Positions 62,046 through 64,000 of a stretch of DNA of 64,000 nucleotides are shown piece by piece. Numbering within the stretch: the first letter of the stretch is position 1; the number at the start of each line of letters is the position of its first letter. This DNA comes from Gammaproteobacteria bacterium. GTDB lineage: Bacteria > Pseudomonadota > Gammaproteobacteria > UBA4575. Location of the stretch: assembly GCA_028279275.1 (NCBI GenBank), contig JANQOB010000001.1, positions 36,227 through 100,226 of the forward strand, read 5' to 3'. The position numbers and the translations under genes were made by a program. Under the pieces are notes generated by a model, which did not search any database, was not told the DNA's origin, and was given only the letters and a program-made list of their open reading frames with translations.

Positions 62046-63035
62046 TCACCAATCAATTTGTTTCTCGCCATTCAAAACCCGTTGATAATGATCAAAAAGT
62101 AAATCTTTACCAGTTTCAGGTGTTGAAGCAGCATCATAATGACCAGTTTCAGGATTCATCACTAACATTGATTCTGTAGCATAATAATGCCCGATTCTAG
62201 CCCGCTCGGCCTTAACAGCTAATTTTGGTACTAATTTTCCAACGCTACTTAATAAAAAGGCCAATCCCTTTAAGATTGAAACCGGTACATGCGTGTATCT
62301 AGGCTTAAGTCCTAACAGTCTAAATAGTTCTTCCCCTTGTTGAATTGGCGTAATAGCGGGTCCTGGGCCTCCGATTGGTAAAATTTTGTTTTGCAAAGAA
62401 GAGTCTTCAAGCGAATCAGCAATATATTTGGCAAGATCAGCATTACTGATCGGCTTACAGGCAGTCAATGTACCGTTGCCAAATACTACAAATGATTTGC
62501 CACGTTGAACACGTGCTATTTGCCCGGATAGAGACTTAAAAAATGCTGTTGGGCGAATTATTGAATAGCATATACCCGATTCAATGAGTTTGCTTTCAAA
62601 TTCTAATTTTGCAAATTGAAATGCAAGTAGTGGTTTTTGCACACAAATTGCGGATAAGAGAATCATATGCTTAACGCCAAATTTTTTTGCCAAAGACAAA
62701 AGATTCATGTTGGCTTGGTAGTCGATCGCCCATGCATCATGAGAAACACCAGTGCGTGAGGCCAAGCACGATATCACAGCGTCAAATTGTTGCTCACAAA
62801 AACCGTTATTCAATAGAGACGACACATCCGTGACATCAGCATAACGCAGTTCAGTGTTTGTAAAATTAGTAGTGAAGTTAGGTTGTGCTTGATTATTCTC
62901 AATCTTGTCATGCGGTCTGGCAATGCAAACAACTTCGTATTCTCGTGAAACTAATTCACGGACTACACTTCGCCCAATAGTCCCTGTACTCCCCGCCACC
63001 AGAACACGATGTTTCCTAAATTTTTTTGTACTCAT
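62046..63035 (-). CDS. BciA-like NAD(P)-binding reductase (8-vinyl reductase family)
   Basis: 329 residues. N-terminal Rossmann motif GSTGTIGRSVVRELVSREYEV, then LLSAICVQKPLLAFQFAKLEFE, IIRPTAFFKSLSGQIARV, LTACKPISNADLA, LPIGGPGPAITPIQQGEELF and RIGHYYATESMLV. These match divinyl (proto)chlorophyllide 8-vinyl reductase BciA over the whole length. No photosynthesis gene is present in the window, so an alternative substrate is possible. Next to a cbbR-like regulator, 25 bp apart. Confidence 0.78.
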   Translation of the reverse strand: MSTKKFRKHRVLVAGSTGTIGRSVVRELVSREYEVVCIARPHDKIENNQAQPNFTTNFTNTELRYADVTDVSSLLNNGFCEQQFDAVISCLASRTGVSHDAWAIDYQANMNLLSLAKKFGVKHMILLSAICVQKPLLAFQFAKLEFESKLIESGICYSIIRPTAFFKSLSGQIARVQRGKSFVVFGNGTLTACKPISNADLAKYIADSLEDSSLQNKILPIGGPGPAITPIQQGEELFRLLGLKPRYTHVPVSILKGLAFLLSSVGKLVPKLAVKAERARIGHYYATESMLVMNPETGHYDAASTPETGKDLLFDHYQRVLNGEKQIDW

Positions 63036-63060
63036 TTATAATTTAGCTATAGAGACAATA

Positions 63061-63963
63061 CTAGGTATTAATATCACCTCGATAGTTGAGTATGAACTCC
63101 CTAAATGTTTCAGCAGCCAATGAGAGCCTTTTACCTTTTCTATAAACAATATTCCAATCTTGGATAATTGGAAAATTAATTACATCAAGTACTTTTAACC
63201 TTCCAACTTCTTTTTCCAGTTTAATCGTATGCATTGATACGATTCCTAGGCCGAGGCCCGCTTCCACGCTTTGTTTTATCGCTTCGTTACTATTCATTTC
63301 GATGGTACTGATCAATTTGAAATTTTTCTTCTCAAGAAAAAAACGTTCCATTTCCATGCGTGTTCCAGAACCTACTTCTCGCATCAAGAGCGTATCGTCT
63401 TTTAACTTTCTTAAAGGGATTTGTTCTTCGTCAACTAATGGATGATTGGGTGGTGCAATGATCACAAGTGGATTTTCCATAAACGGTTCAACAATGAGAT
63501 CTAAGTCATTGGGGACCGGACCCATCAACACAAGGTCAGTTTCATTATTTTCCAATTTATCAATAAGTCTCGCTCGATTAGTTACGTCTAAGCTTATTCT
63601 TACCCCTTTATGATTTTGGTAAAACTTTGATAACACTTGGGCAACATAATAATTTACGGTCGTCGCTACGGAAATTTGTAATAAACCGCCATCTACTCCT
63701 TTCAAATTTTCAAGATCTTTTTCTGTTTCGATAAATTGCCGATGAATATCGCAACTAAAACGAAACATAATTTCACCTGCTTCAGTAAGATGAATTTTCT
63801 TACCTAATTTTTCATACAAAGGGATACCAACCGCACTTTCTAATTGCTTAATTTGGATTGATACCGCTGGTTGGGTTAGAAAAAGCTCTGCTGCAGCATC
63901 AGTAAAGCTTAGATGTGTGGCAGCCGATCTAAAGATTTGTAATTGACGAAAGGTGATATTCAT
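63061..63963 (-). CDS. LysR-family regulator, CbbR-type
   Basis: 300 residues. N-terminal helix-turn-helix LSFTDAAAELFLTQPAVSIQIKQLE; the effector domain carries NRARLIDKLENNETDLVLMG, REVGSGTRMEMERFF and EMNSNEAIKQSVEAGLGLGIVS, which agree well with CbbR, the activator of Calvin-cycle (RuBisCO) genes. No RuBisCO gene is in view, so the target is inferred. Confidence 0.85.
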   Translation of the reverse strand: MNITFRQLQIFRSAATHLSFTDAAAELFLTQPAVSIQIKQLESAVGIPLYEKLGKKIHLTEAGEIMFRFSCDIHRQFIETEKDLENLKGVDGGLLQISVATTVNYYVAQVLSKFYQNHKGVRISLDVTNRARLIDKLENNETDLVLMGPVPNDLDLIVEPFMENPLVIIAPPNHPLVDEEQIPLRKLKDDTLLMREVGSGTRMEMERFFLEKKNFKLISTIEMNSNEAIKQSVEAGLGLGIVSMHTIKLEKEVGRLKVLDVINFPIIQDWNIVYRKGKRLSLAAETFREFILNYRGDINT

Positions 63964-64000
63964 AAATAATTACTTATTTTATTGATAAATAAATTAATAT

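Overview
The window is AT-rich bacterial DNA, densely coded on both strands, with no insertion sequence, prophage or CRISPR array that I could see. Gene content points to a gammaproteobacterial sulfur-oxidising chemolithotroph. It carries a complete type II secretion (gsp) operon, a Pil-Chp chemosensory cluster, flavocytochrome c sulfide dehydrogenase (fccAB), soxYZ, DsrE2, a YeeE/YedE sulfur transporter, several c-type cytochromes and a CbbR-type regulator. This placement is inferred from family content; no rRNA gene is present.

Layout. 1-4273 (+) is a riboflavin/thiamine operon (ribD 3' part, a proteasome-like Ntn-hydrolase, ribE, ribH, nusB, thiL, pgpA). 4345-10586 (+) is a tight five-gene operon: HEAT-repeat Ser/Thr kinase, two PilT-family ATPases, a retropepsin-like protease and a class III cyclase fused to FHA. 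10676-12436 holds gltX, tRNA-Ala(GGC) and a small Arg-rich gene. 12465-24207 (-) is gspC-N. tRNA-Glu(UUC) follows at 24382. 24900-35014 is the sulfur/redox locus. 35430-36236 is an orphan coiled-coil membrane gene between imperfect direct repeats. 36573-44059 (+) is pilG-pilH-pilI-pilJ-chpA. 44085-49831 is a mixed region with small secreted proteins, a HAD protein, a DUF2726 protein, a GNAT and a FadL-type porin. 50007-56737 holds a glycosyltransferase pair, dusA, an M17 peptidase, yadGH-like ABC exporter genes and a GspA/ExeA-like ATPase with FHA. 56993-64000 holds P450, fur, an FMN reductase, ribBA, a BciA-like reductase and a cbbR-like regulator.

Functional picture. Sulfide is probably oxidised in the periplasm by FccAB, with SoxYZ as sulfur carrier, YeeE/YedE moving a sulfur species across the membrane and DsrE2 handling sulfane sulfur in the cytoplasm. 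Twitching motility is probably controlled by the Pil-Chp pathway and by the separate kinase/PilT/cyclase operon.

The most striking unexplained element is a set of exported methionine-rich proteins inside the sulfur locus: a TM-acidic-Met-DUF302 fusion, a Met-rich protein with one haem site, and two further Met-rich proteins, all between 29110 and 32393. A relative lies at 45246-45863 and a possible truncated relative at 44085-44276. They share C-terminal or internal motifs and I know of no described function for them. The second candidate for a new system is the HEAT-kinase/PilT/protease/cyclase-FHA operon.
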